Assembly: GCA_028622995.1 (NCBI GenBank) | Contig: JAJQJQ010000052.1 | Location: 62,001 to 126,000 of the forward strand | DNA from: Panagrolaimus kolymaensis | Taxonomy: Eukaryota; Nematoda; Chromadorea; Rhabditida; Panagrolaimidae | DNA: 64,000 bases | Direction of reading: 5' to 3' | Part shown: positions 1-10,372 of the stretch, piece by piece | Numbering within the stretch: the stretch's first letter is position 1 | Layout: each line of letters starts with the position of its first letter | The notes under the pieces: model-generated | Databases searched by the model: none | The model's input: the letters and a program-made list of their open reading frames with translations, nothing else | What the model was told of the DNA's origin: nothing | Made by a program: the position numbers and the translations under genes

Positions 1-324
1 TTTTTTGAAAAAGGATTGAAAATTGAAAAAAGAAAAAAATGAAGAAAAAAAAGCTAAAGAAAAATTGATGAGATTTTATTTTATTTTCAATGTTCATAAA
101 CGAATCGAAAAGAAAAAATACTATAGCCCAAAAAAATGTTTTAGTTTAAAACATTGAGAGAAAAAGATACAAAGAAAATCACGAAAAGTATGAAACACTA
201 AAGTCACTGTGATTGTTGTTGTTGGATTCTTAAGTAACCACATTCAATTAAAAAAAAAAGTTAAAAATTTAATCCAAAACAAAATATCTTTATTAAGAGA
301 GGTTCTGTGAAAGGGTTAAAAATT
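1..324. other. AT-rich sequence outside the left inverted arm
   Basis: No gene seen. Homopolymer-rich AT sequence. Similarity to the right end of the window starts only near position 325, so this stretch appears to lie just outside the inverted duplication. Confidence 0.5.
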
Positions 325-767
325 AAGTCATAATTAAAGAAAGAAAAACATATCTGCATTCATCGAATAAGAAAAATAAAATAATGGTTGTTTGATTGAA
401 AGAGAAAATTTAAAAATCCCCTGATGTTTGTAGCAAAAATAACAGAGTATATTTTTTCTGCAAGTTTTTGTTTTACCAAAAAAATTTACAGCTCTTTTGA
501 CTTTTTTTTATCGCCGCTTTTTTTTTTTCATGGCTTCTTTGGATTGTTTGCAATTTTTTGTTTCGTTTGCATCATTCAAAAATCTTCTTGGATTTTTTTT
601 CAATCAACAAACTTTTCAGGTTTTAATTTTATGCAAATTTTCTAAAAATAAAATGATGATTTTGATGATCCTTCATTTTTGATATACTCAATCATATTCA
701 AAAGAAAATTCATTCATTCCATCGTCAATCGAAAGAAAGCTGTTTGGTGAAAGTCGTCGTCAACGCA

Positions 768-1812
768 ATGCGCTCTTCTTCTCAACTTTTTTTGTTGTGT
801 CTCCTGAAGTTCATTGTTCTATGCTTTGGTCAACAAAATACATCGTCGGTTGAAACTCAATATGAATATTATACACCAAAGGATGAAAAGGATATTTGGG
901 ATTCAAAACTGAATGGTATTGTTCAAAAAAATGGCGATCAATGGTAAATTTTCTTTTAAAACAATTAATATTAATCTCCATTTATTGTTTCAGGAATTTG
1001 GATTTAAATGGAGCTGCAAGCAATGAACCTTTGAACATCGTCTTGTTTATGGACAAAACTCATCCATTGAATTTTACTCTGGTTGCTGATGATTTGAATG
1101 CTATCGCACCTTATACTGTTGCAAATCAAATTTACCTCTCACTTGAAAATGATGCAAAAGAAATCAAGGAAATTATGGTTCAATGGCAAGGTGAGACTGT
1201 ATGGAAGAAGCAAAGTGTTATTATGAAAGTTTTTAGTAAGAGTGTTTCATTTTTTATGTTTTAACTAATACTTTTTTTTAGTTGGCAATGAACGTAAAGA
1301 AGTTGGAACACTGGATCCATTGAACAGTACAACACCAAGATTTTTTGTTGATTATGAAGGAACTGTCACAGTAGAGTTGGAAGGAGCTAAAGAATCTTTT
1401 GAAAGCAACCAAACTTTACTTCCAACTGGTCAATCATCTGCAAACTTCACGTTGTCAATTACATGGATAGATCTTCAATCTAGCTTTAGCATCTCATTTG
1501 TAAGTTTACTTTATTATTTGTTAAATTTATACCAATATCTCAACACTTTGAATATTTCAGGCATCATCGATCTTCGGTGCTAGACGACCTTTGCCTCCTC
1601 CTCCTCCTCCATCGACAACGTCAACATCAGCTCCTCTTGGTTCTTCAACTGAAGTTGCGTCAGCAAATAACACATGGATAATCGTCGTGGGATGCATCGT
1701 TGGCGTACTTGTTATTGTTGGTGTTGCATTTGGAATTTGGTACTATCGAAAAAAGAGATCAAATCGTATGAAGTCTTATGTAGAAACTATTCCAATTGGA
1801 TCAGCAAAATGA
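768..1812 (+). CDS. Secreted/type I single-pass membrane protein, left copy (unknown function)
   Basis: Four exons: 768-943, 994-1235, 1282-1499, 1561-1812 (888 nt, 295 aa). The ATG at 768 opens a clear signal peptide (MRSSSQLFLLCLLKFIVLCFG). An ectodomain of about 210 residues has a few Asn-glycosylation-like sites. A Pro/Ser/Thr-rich juxtamembrane stretch (PLPPPPPPSTTSTSAP) leads to one membrane helix (WIIVVGCIVGVLVIVGVAF) and a short basic tail. A mirror paralogue lies at 61663-62845 (minus). Exons 1 and 3 match it almost exactly, but exon 2 differs heavily. The tail is truncated: sequence matching the last exon of the right copy (PELPPPT) is still visible just after the stop, now untranslated. 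No family recognised; a role at the cell surface is inference. AATAAA signals follow near 1912-1920. Confidence 0.8.
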
Positions 1813-2534
1813 TCAAAACTCCAGAACTTCCACCGCTTACGAAGAATTAAAAACTATTCAATTTCCTTTCACTTTAATTTTCTTTGATGTAATTTTGTAA
1901 TAATAATGATTAATAAATAAATGTTAAAAACAATTTTGTGTAAAATGGATAAACCAAAACTTAGAAAACAGTATTTTGACTGATCTTTTTAAATGTACCA
2001 TTATTTGGCAAATGGAAGACTTCCTTTCTCAAGCTTCATACAACAATCCTTTATAAAGAAATTGTAATTAGAAGAATTTAACAAACAAAAAAAGTTAAAA
2101 GATTCATCAAATCTGCAAATTTGAAAGATTGAGATGTTTTCTGTTTTTCATGGACCTCTAAGACTCTCGGAACGAGAATTTTCAAGCATTCTGTAGGTGG
2201 CTTCGTTTGTCTAAAAAATGTTTTGCTGCATTGTTTCATTTTTTGTGTGTGAATTTTTCTGCTTCCATTTTTAACTAACTTTTTATCACAAAAAAAATAT
2301 TTTAGTCCTTATTTTATACCACTTTTTTTTGCTTTTGAAACTAGTAAAAACACACGATATTTGCATGAAATACTTACCTCCTCATTTTCATGGTGTGTTA
2401 ACGTTGTAATTTATTCGCGCATGTTTTTCTCCTTTTTTGATGTCGTTCGTGTTATTATCTTTTCGTGAATTAAATCGTTTTTTTATGTTTACCTACTAAA
2501 GCTTTACTCATTCGACATATCTCTTTTAGGTAAA
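1813..2534. other. Spacer between the two left-arm genes
   Basis: No gene seen. The stretch is part of the inverted duplication and reappears reversed at about 60924-61660. A TTTTAG splice-acceptor-like site lies 6 bp upstream of the next ATG. Confidence 0.5.
2524..2529 (+). promoter_or_regulatory. Candidate trans-splice acceptor (TTTTAG) before the F-box-like gene
   Basis: A CTCTTTTAG motif is followed by five bases and the ATG at 2535. With no upstream in-frame coding exon visible, this fits a spliced-leader acceptor or a 5'UTR intron end. The mirrored copy is conserved next to 60923. Confidence 0.45.
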
Positions 2535-4447
2535 ATGTTCGATAAACTATCTTTCAACCTTTCAAACATCGTTGAACAAGACTTCGAATTTCCTCCAATG
2601 CTGATGAATTATTTGACGGAAAATGCCAATGCAGAAATCAAGCAAAAACTCGACCGAACTTGTAAACATTTTTACAGAGAAGCTCCATATTTCATCATCG
2701 ATCGCTTCATCGTTCAACGAGTTCCTGATGGTGCACGGGATTCATGGATTGTTCGACTTGAAAATGATAAGTACGATGGATGTATTGCTACTATGAATCA
2801 ACATGAAATCCTCAAGATTCATCGTATGATTAGAAACATCTGGGTCACAAAGGAGATTCGATATGAAAAGAGTGATTCTGAATACATGATTGGTAGAATT
2901 ACACGCTGTGAAGTTCGTAAACTTATCGTTCCTTTTGCTGATATGACATCTGAAAAGTTTCAATTTCTCTCAAATTCCGGGAATGTCAAAATGTTACATT
3001 GTTATTCGATTAATGATCCGCGTGGAATGAGAGTTCCATTAGAAGATATCTTGACTCGTGTTCCTAAAGCTCGTCACATCAGGTATATTTCTTTTATAAG
3101 TTCATTAATAATTACTTATGGTCCTTTTTTCAGCATTATGACTTGTCATATCACCGATGATACAATGTCTCAATTACTCGCTATTCCATGGGAAAAGAAG
3201 CTACGACAACTCTTTCTTTGGAGTCTCAATCGTTCACTTGATGTTGATTTGTATTATGAATTTGTCGTGGTTTGTATATTCTTTATTTTGATTTTTTCTC
3301 TTAAACTTTTTAACTTTTAGAACAACATTGATTCTGATGGTCGTATTGGAGTATCTTTCGCGTTTAATAACACACACTTCAAAAATGCTTACAATGCAAT
3401 AACAGAAGGGACCGTGGACTTACCAGAATTTCGCCTCTTGCAATGGGATAGTCAATTACATTATTGTAAGAACATTTGCATGTTTAATTATTGCTTATCA
3501 CTTTACTTTCTATTTTAGCTCCACCAGCTTCTCCTGATGTTACTTTCCATGATGATGATAGTGAACGACAGTACTTTGGTTTACCATATCCTGTAATGTG
3601 TTATATCCGTGAAAACGCCAATGTTGAAGTCGTCAAGAAACTCCGTGAGACATGCAAGTTTTTCAATGAAAAGAATCCATATTGTATCGTCACTGATATG
3701 CGTGTTCTTGCTCGGCATGCGATCGTACTCTCTGACCAGAACCATAGAAGAACTGAAAGAAATTTGGATCAAATGGAAGAAATGAATAACTTTTGGATTA
3801 CAAATAGCTTCCATTGTCAATGTGATAATGAAAGATTGTTTTCTAAAATCGTCAGATGTGATGCAAAATATATCAAATTGTCCTATTGTTCTATTTCATT
3901 CAATGATTTCAAAGTTTTAACTCAATCTGGATATGTACAAACATGGGATTCATATCGTGCACATATTGTCAATGCTGATGGAAGTCTCTCTTATCTTGAA
4001 GATCTTTTACCTCATCTTTCTAATGCCAATGTTGTTGCGTGTGTTTTACTAGCATATGGGTTTCATATCTTTATAATATCTTCTTTTTTTAGTGCAAGAG
4101 TTCAAAGTATGGCTCGTCAAATTTCACCAACAGCAATTCCTCAAACAAACAATATCAAATGGCTTAAAGTTCGAACGTCTAATAAACCGGTCAATGCTAA
4201 TCAATTTTATGATGTTATCAAAGTAAGTTTTCTTTCCTTTTTTCTTTCATGATGATTTCATTCGCTTTACTTTTAGCAAGTTCTCGCTCCTAAAGCAAGT
4301 ATGAAGCTTCGATGTCATGATGTCGTTACTGAAATTTATTTTACAACCTTCATGGCTGAAATGAAAACCAAACTCGAAGCATGGAGACCTCGAGTTAAGA
4401 AGCCATCAATTGCCTTCGCTTTTATTGTTGATGGACCTCAAACTTAA
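2535..4447 (+). CDS. Two-module F-box-like protein, left copy
   Basis: Six exons: 2535-3082, 3134-3269, 3321-3465, 3519-4038, 4093-4222, 4277-4447 (1650 nt, 549 aa). Two homologous halves are joined in frame. Each begins with an F-box-like helical segment: FPPMLMNYLTENANAEIKQK then KLDRTCKHFYREAPYFIIDR in half 1, and LPYPVMCYIRENANVEVVKK then KLRETCKFFNEKNPYCIVTD in half 2. The pattern of hydrophobic helix plus TCKxF resembles the F-box; nematodes carry large lineage-specific expansions of such proteins, which generally act as substrate adaptors for SCF ubiquitin ligases. That function is inferred. The exon 4 donor is GC|GTGTGT, whereas the mirror copy has GTATGT. AATAAA at 4499-4504. The mirror copy at 59014-60923 differs by few residues. 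Confidence 0.8.
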
Positions 4448-4530
4448 ATTAATTGTTTTTGTTCGTATTTTTTTCGGTTTTTCCTTTTTTTTGTATTGAA
4501 TAAATATATTACCGAATAGTTTTGTTTTTT

Positions 4531-5574
4531 TGTATAAATTTTATTTTGCATTAGCTCATTGATGACAACAACTTACAACAACATTTTCTTTTAATAGGAG
4601 GAGAGTCAAAAATTATTATTGGAACAGTAAAGCTTAAACTTTCGAAGCAGCGTATTCTATTTTTGTCATTCTCGATAGTTTCATTGAGTTCTTCCTTTAT
4701 TAAAACATTTGTGATTTCTGATCTTTCTAAAGGGATATCGTCTGCAAGTGGAGAAGCAAGCAGCTTCTATTGAAGTTAATTCATTCGAAGTGGGAAACAA
4801 TGAAGTAAGAAGTTGGGACAAATAACTTGATGCTGTTAAAGTTGGTTGTCGTAATTAAGTTTCATTTTATCCTTATTTTCTTCACGTTCATTATAACTAT
4901 AAAGAGAGATGGTACAAGAATATATTTATATTGTTAGTAGATAATCACAATATGATATGAAAGCAAAAAGTACAATTATACAAAGAAAATGTGAGAAAGA
5001 TATGAATTATGAATTGTCATTTTTAGCAGCGAGAAATACAGAATGATTTTCAGCGATATCAACGGAAATAATTTTGTAATCATCCAAATGGGCCGAAGTG
5101 ATCTTTTTTGGCTTGGGTAATTTTAGCAGCAAATGTTATCCAACAAAACAGTTTACCGAAACCAAGAAAGACAACAACTTTTAGGCGAGCGAATAAAAGT
5201 GCGAGTGAGCATTGCACACGAAAAAAATGGCTCGCGCCTTTGGCGGCTTGTCCTTCATAGTATTTTTCATTGTCATTTCGTGCACACTCGGAAATCCATC
5301 TTGTGAAAATTGAAGAAAACGTAAAACGATTTATCCCAAAGTGCGGGCAATGATTGCATACTAATTTGCATGCATAAAAAGCTAATAAATGCGCATATGG
5401 AAGGATTCAAAGGATTTAAAAGATTCAATTACACAAAGGATCCAAATCATACCTGGGCGAGCACTCCCGACAATTTTTTAGATTTTGCACGTGTGGTAAA
5501 TCAAATGAATTATTGGAAAGAATAAAATTTTTATAAAAACGAAACAAAAAAATGTGAAACATTACAATGTATTT
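4531..5574. other. Unique spacer between inverted blocks
   Basis: No gene seen. This about 1 kb has no visible mirror counterpart; the right side has a different spacer containing the gene at 57788-58288. Confidence 0.45.
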
Positions 5575-6420
5575 TTAAATATTCACATAAACATGTGGAG
5601 ACGATTCATATAATTTTTGTTTTTGCCAAAATTGAATCAATTTTCTGACAGCGACATTGAAACTTGATCGATAAATTTCTGCTTCATTTTTAAACCAAAA
5701 ACTAAAATTGCCTCTGTAGTCTGCATTCTTTTTAATAAAATCACATAATAATAAAATATCAGTATTTGAATTTATGGTATACATAAACAACCGGAAATAT
5801 GAAAATTTAAAATTAAATTCCAATGAGTTTAAGTTCAATAAAATTTCTGAATTAAATATTTCATTGTCACAGTCATAATGAAAACGTCTGCAATTCGATG
5901 CTTTTCCAAGTATTTTATCAATCGAAATATAACTATTCCTTTTTTCGTTTTTGTAAATTTTAACTTGAATTAATTCCAGAGAAATTAATTTGCTACCATT
6001 CAAAATGAAATCAAACTCATTTTCCAATAATTTCACATTATGAAGGTTCAGGCTTTCAAGAGTGCATCGATAAATATTTTTTGAAATTCCAGATACATTT
6101 TTACCTAAAACGTAAAAACTATCTGCAAGCCAATATTTAAAATCATTAAAATAATATTTTTGTTCTTGCTTCCATCCATGTCTATAAATAGCATCACATA
6201 AATAATCTTCTTCGTATTCCATATGTGTGTCAACGACGACAATTTTATTTTTAATAAAGAAATATTTGCAAGTTTTTTGAAGGTTCAAAAGTCCATTTGG
6301 CGAAATGGGATTTTGAGTGATGTAAGAAATAATTCCAAATGGTAAAGAAAAATATTGGCGGCGAGAAGGAGGGTCATCGAAAGTTTTTGGATTTGGATGA
6401 ATAAATTTATCAGGAATCAT
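5575..6420 (-). CDS. Single-exon F-box-like protein (copy 1)
   Basis: Intact 281-aa ORF without introns, starting MIPDKFIHPNPKTF. Residues about 22-65 hold the F-box-like segment (FSLPFGIISYITQNPISPNG followed by LLNLQKTCKYFF). The remainder has alternating hydrophobic and basic stretches with no recognised domain. It is the mirror paralogue of the gene at 56593-57429, with which it also shares upstream sequence to about 6690, and it is more distantly related to 55449-56267. Probable ubiquitin-ligase adaptor by family analogy only. Confidence 0.75.
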   Translation of the reverse strand: MIPDKFIHPNPKTFDDPPSRRQYFSLPFGIISYITQNPISPNGLLNLQKTCKYFFIKNKIVVVDTHMEYEEDYLCDAIYRHGWKQEQKYYFNDFKYWLADSFYVLGKNVSGISKNIYRCTLESLNLHNVKLLENEFDFILNGSKLISLELIQVKIYKNEKRNSYISIDKILGKASNCRRFHYDCDNEIFNSEILLNLNSLEFNFKFSYFRLFMYTINSNTDILLLCDFIKKNADYRGNFSFWFKNEAEIYRSSFNVAVRKLIQFWQKQKLYESSPHVYVNI

Positions 6421-7220
6421 TTTCTTGTTTGCATAAAAAAAGGAAGAAATGAATGACTAATAAAATTTGTGAATAAAAAAAGCACACGATCATAAAATTG
6501 TGAAAGGTTTAGCAACAAAAAAAAAGAAACAAAACGAAGACAATTTTTTTTTGTTGACAGCTTTCGTTGTTTTCATTAGAAAAAAATAAAATAAAGAATA
6601 TCCTCAAGCATGCATAATTATTTCTGCAAAGGTATTTCTCCAAAAACTTTAAGGTCATCGTTGCTATAACAAATAACAAAAATAAACAATACAGAAAAAA
6701 AGGAAGGCAAAAAAAATAAAGATTTAATTTTTTTTCTCGCCTTTAGAAGTTCCAATGCTACATACATAAACGATTAGTCAATCACAGCAATCATTTTTCG
6801 TAATTTACTCTTTCAATAATTTTCATTCACCATTATTTGCTAAATATTATCCACATCCAAACGGATCAACATCAACCACGTTTGAAACCAAGGAGATTTT
6901 TTAATAACAAATTTCTTAAAGGCGTTACTAAACTTAAAAAAGAATTTTTTATATTATATATCATTAATTTTACATTTTTGTGTTTGACCTTATGTTGTGA
7001 TTTATTATTATTGGCTTAACCACCATCGAATAAAAAAAAGCCAAATAGTTACGTATCTGAATAGTTTATGAGATTTTTTAATTAGAAAAGTGTTAAATGC
7101 AAAAAGCTCAAATTCTTTAATCTTTTCCTTCCAAAACTTTTATATTTAGAAAGTTGAAAATGAAGATCATATAAGACGCTGAAATAAATAAAGTTTTGCA
7201 ACTTTGTCTGAATCGGATTT
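6421..7220. other. Mirrored promoter sequence, then AT-rich spacer
   Basis: About 6421-6690 repeats, in reverse, the region upstream of the gene at 56593. This includes a conserved stretch around 6595-6680 (GAATATCCTCAAGCATGCAT) that also appears near 56410-56430. Beyond 6690 no gene is seen. Confidence 0.5.
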
Positions 7221-7227
7221 ATATTAA

Positions 7228-7450
7228 AATCTTCCTCACTCGAGTTTCAGACATTGAAAACACTAAATTTCCGTTATTTTCCTCACGACTTTGGGTCAGG
7301 TGATGAAACACATACTTTTCTGTTATTTTCCTCACGGTTTTGGTTCGGATGCTGAAATAGATACTTTTCTGTTTTTTTCCTCACGACTTTAGGTCAGGTG
7401 GTGAAATAGGTCTAATCTTGAAATTTTCCTCACGGTTTCAAGTCGGAATA
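7228..7450. repeat. Degenerate minisatellite, about 49-bp period
   Basis: TTTTCCTCAC recurs at about 7277, 7326, 7375 and 7424, with an earlier variant near 7229. That gives roughly five units of about 49 bp with an internal GACTTTGGGTCAGG/GGTTTTGGTTCGG core. TTTTCCTCA also recurs near 7611, next to the transposon. Confidence 0.7.
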
Positions 7451-7630
7451 GGTTTTACGATTTTTCTTTAAATTTGCCTCAAAAAAATTTCTCAGACTCA
7501 AAAAACTAAAAATTTTTAAAGAATGGTAAATTCGTGAGGAAAAATTACAAATTTTATGGGTTTTTGGTTGTGAGAATTGGTCAGAAGGAGAAATCAAAGA
7601 TTTTAGTTAATTTTCCTCAAATTCCTAAAT

Positions 7631-7810
7631 GAGGCAATCCATGCCGCATATTTTGCCTCAACCATCTTTTCTATTGAGGCAATCCATGCCGCATATTTTG
7701 CCTCAACCATCTTTTCTATTGAGGCAATCCATGCCGCATATTTTACCTCAACCATCTTTTCTATTGAGGCAATCCATGCCGCATATTTTACCTCAAAATA
7801 GCCCGAAAAC
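7631..7810. repeat. Four tandem 45-bp repeats at the left edge of the transposon
   Basis: GAGGCAATCCATGCCGCATA starts at 7631, 7676, 7721 and 7766, an exact 45-bp spacing. The unit is the outer end of the transposon inverted repeat, which is present only once on the right side (about 9998-10036). Confidence 0.9.
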
Positions 7811-8052
7811 AAGCAAAAACAGTGAAGGACTCGAACTCGAAACCTTTCGGGTGCAAGTCAACTGCATTAACCATTGCACCATTGAGACATTGAATGATGA
7901 AGGTTAGTTCTTTGAGACACCAAAATGACGAAACAACTTCATTCGAAGATTTTTTTACTCTCAAATAAACCCTTATTTTGGAAATCAAACAAAGCAAAAT
8001 AATAACAAATAATTTATTTTTCTAACAAGTAAATAAACAACAATGTAACAAT
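7753..8052. repeat. Left terminal inverted repeat
   Basis: Reverse complement of 9737-10036. It contains, on the minus strand, an A box (reverse complement at 7871-7881) and a B box (reverse complement at 7827-7837). Confidence 0.9.
7821..7889 (-). ncRNA. tRNA-like sequence with Pol III A and B boxes, left repeat
   Basis: Mirror copy of the tRNA-like stretch in the right inverted repeat. The same A and B boxes are intact in reverse orientation, so any Pol III transcript from either end would run outward from the element. Confidence 0.5.
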
Positions 8053-8153
8053 AAAAAACAATAAAAATAAAATTAACAAATAATAAAAAAACATTCATTC
8101 ATCACTCTCTTCATCATCAATTTCATTTTGGGCATTGTCAGAAATTTTTCCCG

Positions 8154-9723
8154 ATGTATCTTTATCTGTTATCAAAATCTTTTCAACAATATCCAAACAA
8201 TCATCATTACCAATTAACAAAATGCTCAACATGTGTTACATTGAAGACAGGAATTCGATCAAAACGCTTTAGAGATGACAAATTAGAAGAAGCTAAAATG
8301 CATTTGCAAAATCATTACGATAATGTGAAATTAGAAAAGCAAGATTATTATGTTAGAATGGACTTTTCAAGGACAACTGATAATTTATTAAGCATTGCCC
8401 ATGATGGAATGTCAAAGGAGAAAACAAAATTTCCTCATTTGTTAGAAGATCGATCAAAGAAATTGACAGATCCTTTGAAAATGATGTGCAGTTTAAACTT
8501 GGCCGTTGTACATAAGAAATTTGACGACTCGTTAGACGACCAGCTTCACGCATTCTGGAATATTGATCAAATATCTGGTGCTAAATCGAATGCCACCATT
8601 TCTCAACTAATGTACACCATCAGCAAATGCAATCCAATTCCAGCTGAAATTTCTATTCAGCTTGACAATTGTGGAAGTAATAAATGTTACAACGCGTTAG
8701 CTTCATTTGCTTTGCTATTGCTATGGGTACCAAAGATTAAGAAAGTTGGTTTAAGATTGTTGTGAACAGTTTTATTTAAGCATTTTAGATTTACATTTGT
8801 ACGCCTGAAGTTGGTCACACCCATGATGATGTTGATAGATATTTCGGCTGCTTGTCGCGTTCTCTTCAACGAAAGCAAGTTTATACACCTCAGGGTTAGT
8901 CAAAAAATTAGTATCTTTTTATAACAAAAATTTATAGGCTATCAACGCTTTTTGCATGAAAACTTTAAAAGTATTGTAACAAACGATTTAATGCCAACGA
9001 CGTATGATTTTCAAGAAGTTATTGGACCTAACGTAATTAAAAATGGCCAGCTTTTCAAGAACCATTACTTTGAGCTATCAAGAAATTGTGATAACGACGC
9101 GGTAGTGAGAATTGGTCGTTTTTTGCGATCAGAACAATTTCTTACCAATGGACCTAGGAACTCAAGCTATATTAATGTCTTTAAGGTAAATATGGTTTTT
9201 CTTTAATAAATATTAAAAGAAAAGTTTTTAGGACAAACCAGATCTTTCATTGATACCTAAGATTTTGCCACGTAATGAACTTAACTTGAGCCAATTTAAT
9301 TCATTATGTACTGCAGTAAAAAATATTCTTTCTGACGAAGATTATGCTGAACTTCTTTCTTTACCTAGTTTTATTGAAGAATCACCAATTGAAGAGTCAT
9401 TCGAAGTATTATTACAACGCATTAGTGATAACGTAGTTACAAGACCCTCTTCGATAGCTCGAATTAGTGATCCTGAAAACAACGCTTTAGACTCATTTCT
9501 TGCTGATCCAACTATTTGGAAATCGTGGCGTCATCAAAATGATGAAAATATAACAAATTTGGATGAAAAAGAAGGTGTTCAAGCTGAAGTTGAAATGATT
9601 ATCGAACAAGATCAAATCACAACGGAAGCAAGTGCTACAAATAAAAGAAGTTCGATTACTCCTGAAGAACAACCTATAATCATTCAAAAACGTCCACGTG
9701 GAAGGCCTCGCAAAAATCAATAA
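8154..9723 (+). CDS. DUF7869-like (DDE-type) transposon protein with C-terminal AT-hook
   Basis: Four exons: 8154-8744, 8789-8894, 8938-9185, 9232-9723 (1437 nt, 478 aa), all junctions in phase. The start ATG is the first after the inverted repeat. Near the N-terminus is CSTCVTLK, and then conserved acidic motifs in family order: IAHDGM (about residue 84), IQLDNCGSNKCYNA (about 165-178) and EVGHTHDDVDRYFGCLSR just after the first intron. This D...DNC..NK...GHTHxDxD pattern is that of DUF7869 proteins, regarded as nuclease/transposase-like. The last residues, RPRGRPRKNQ, form a textbook AT-hook for minor-groove binding. Its position inside 300-bp inverted repeats makes it the likely mobilising protein. 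The N-terminus is shorter than I expect for the family, so an upstream exon could be missing. Confidence 0.75.
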
Positions 9724-9736
9724 ATTAAAGTTTTTT

Positions 9737-10036
9737 GTTGTTACATTGTTGTTTATTTACTTGTTAGAAAAATAAATTATTTGTTATTATTTTGCTTTGT
9801 TTGATTTCCAAAATAAGGGTTTAATTGAGAGTAAAAAAATCTTCGAATGAAGTTGTTTCGTCATTTTGGTGTCTCAAAGAACTAACCTTCATCATTCAAT
9901 GTCTCAATGGTGCAATGGTTAATGCAGTTGACTTGCACCCGAAAGGTTTCGAGTTCGAGTCCTTCACTGTTTTTGCTTGTTTTCGGGCTATTTTGAGGTA
10001 AAATATGCGGCATGGATTGCCTCAATAGAAAAGATG
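9737..10036. repeat. Right terminal inverted repeat
   Basis: Reverse complement of 7753-8052, ending ...GCCTCAATAGAAAAGATG. It carries one copy of the 45-bp unit that is repeated four times on the left. Confidence 0.9.
9901..9969 (+). ncRNA. tRNA-like sequence with Pol III A and B boxes, right repeat
   Basis: TGGTGCAATGG (9908-9918) matches the tRNA A box TRGYNNANNGG and AGTTCGAGTCC (9952-9962) matches the B box GGTTCGANTCC at 10 of 11 positions, with a tRNA-like spacing of about 33 bp. A D-arm-like TGC...GCA pairing is visible, but acceptor and T stems do not pair well. This is therefore a tRNA-derived or SINE-like relic rather than a functional tRNA. Confidence 0.5.
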
Positions 10037-10372
10037 CCTGAATTATATAACAAAAAATGCAGTTTAACGGAAATACGAAACACATTTGAAGAAAAGCTTG
10101 ACTGTTTTTCTTGTAAGCGAGGGCCTCAAATTCGATTCCCAAGCACTTTGAAAAAAGGCGCGAAAATTTGTTAGCATTCATTTTTCTTTATTCTCTAATA
10201 AAGTTTTCATTTTCATTTTATTTATTCAAATTGCGAAGATTTTTTTTGTTTTGCATTTTTAAAAGCAAAGCTGTGCTACAAAATAAATTATGATCAAATA
10301 TTAAAGCTGAAATTCATTCATTTTCAACTTTTTGAAACTTTTGCAATCGGTCGTCATCGAAAGAAAGCAAAA

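Larger units (their letters stand above)
325..4530. repeat. Left arm of large inverted duplication (block 1)
   Basis: This block is mirrored at about 58935-63285. It includes non-coding sequence (the 424-700 region reappears reversed at about 62930-63189), a membrane protein gene and a two-module F-box-like gene. The 5' non-coding part and most exons are near-identical between arms, while one exon and the 3' end of the membrane protein gene have diverged. Block edges were set by eye, where the reversed copy stops matching. Confidence 0.85.
7753..10036 (+). mobile_element. DNA transposon with 300-bp terminal inverted repeats
   Basis: Left repeat 7753-8052 and right repeat 9737-10036 are near-identical reverse complements, 300 bp each without visible indels. 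They flank a spliced gene for a DUF7869-like protein with an AT-hook. Each repeat contains a tRNA-like A box and B box. Target-site duplications cannot be read because the left end runs into 45-bp tandem copies of its own terminus. The near-identity of the repeats and the intact reading frame suggest recent activity. Confidence 0.85.

Noticed and set aside
10115..10145. B-box-like TTCGATTCC right of the transposon
   Set aside because: No A box at suitable spacing and no cloverleaf; likely chance or old debris.
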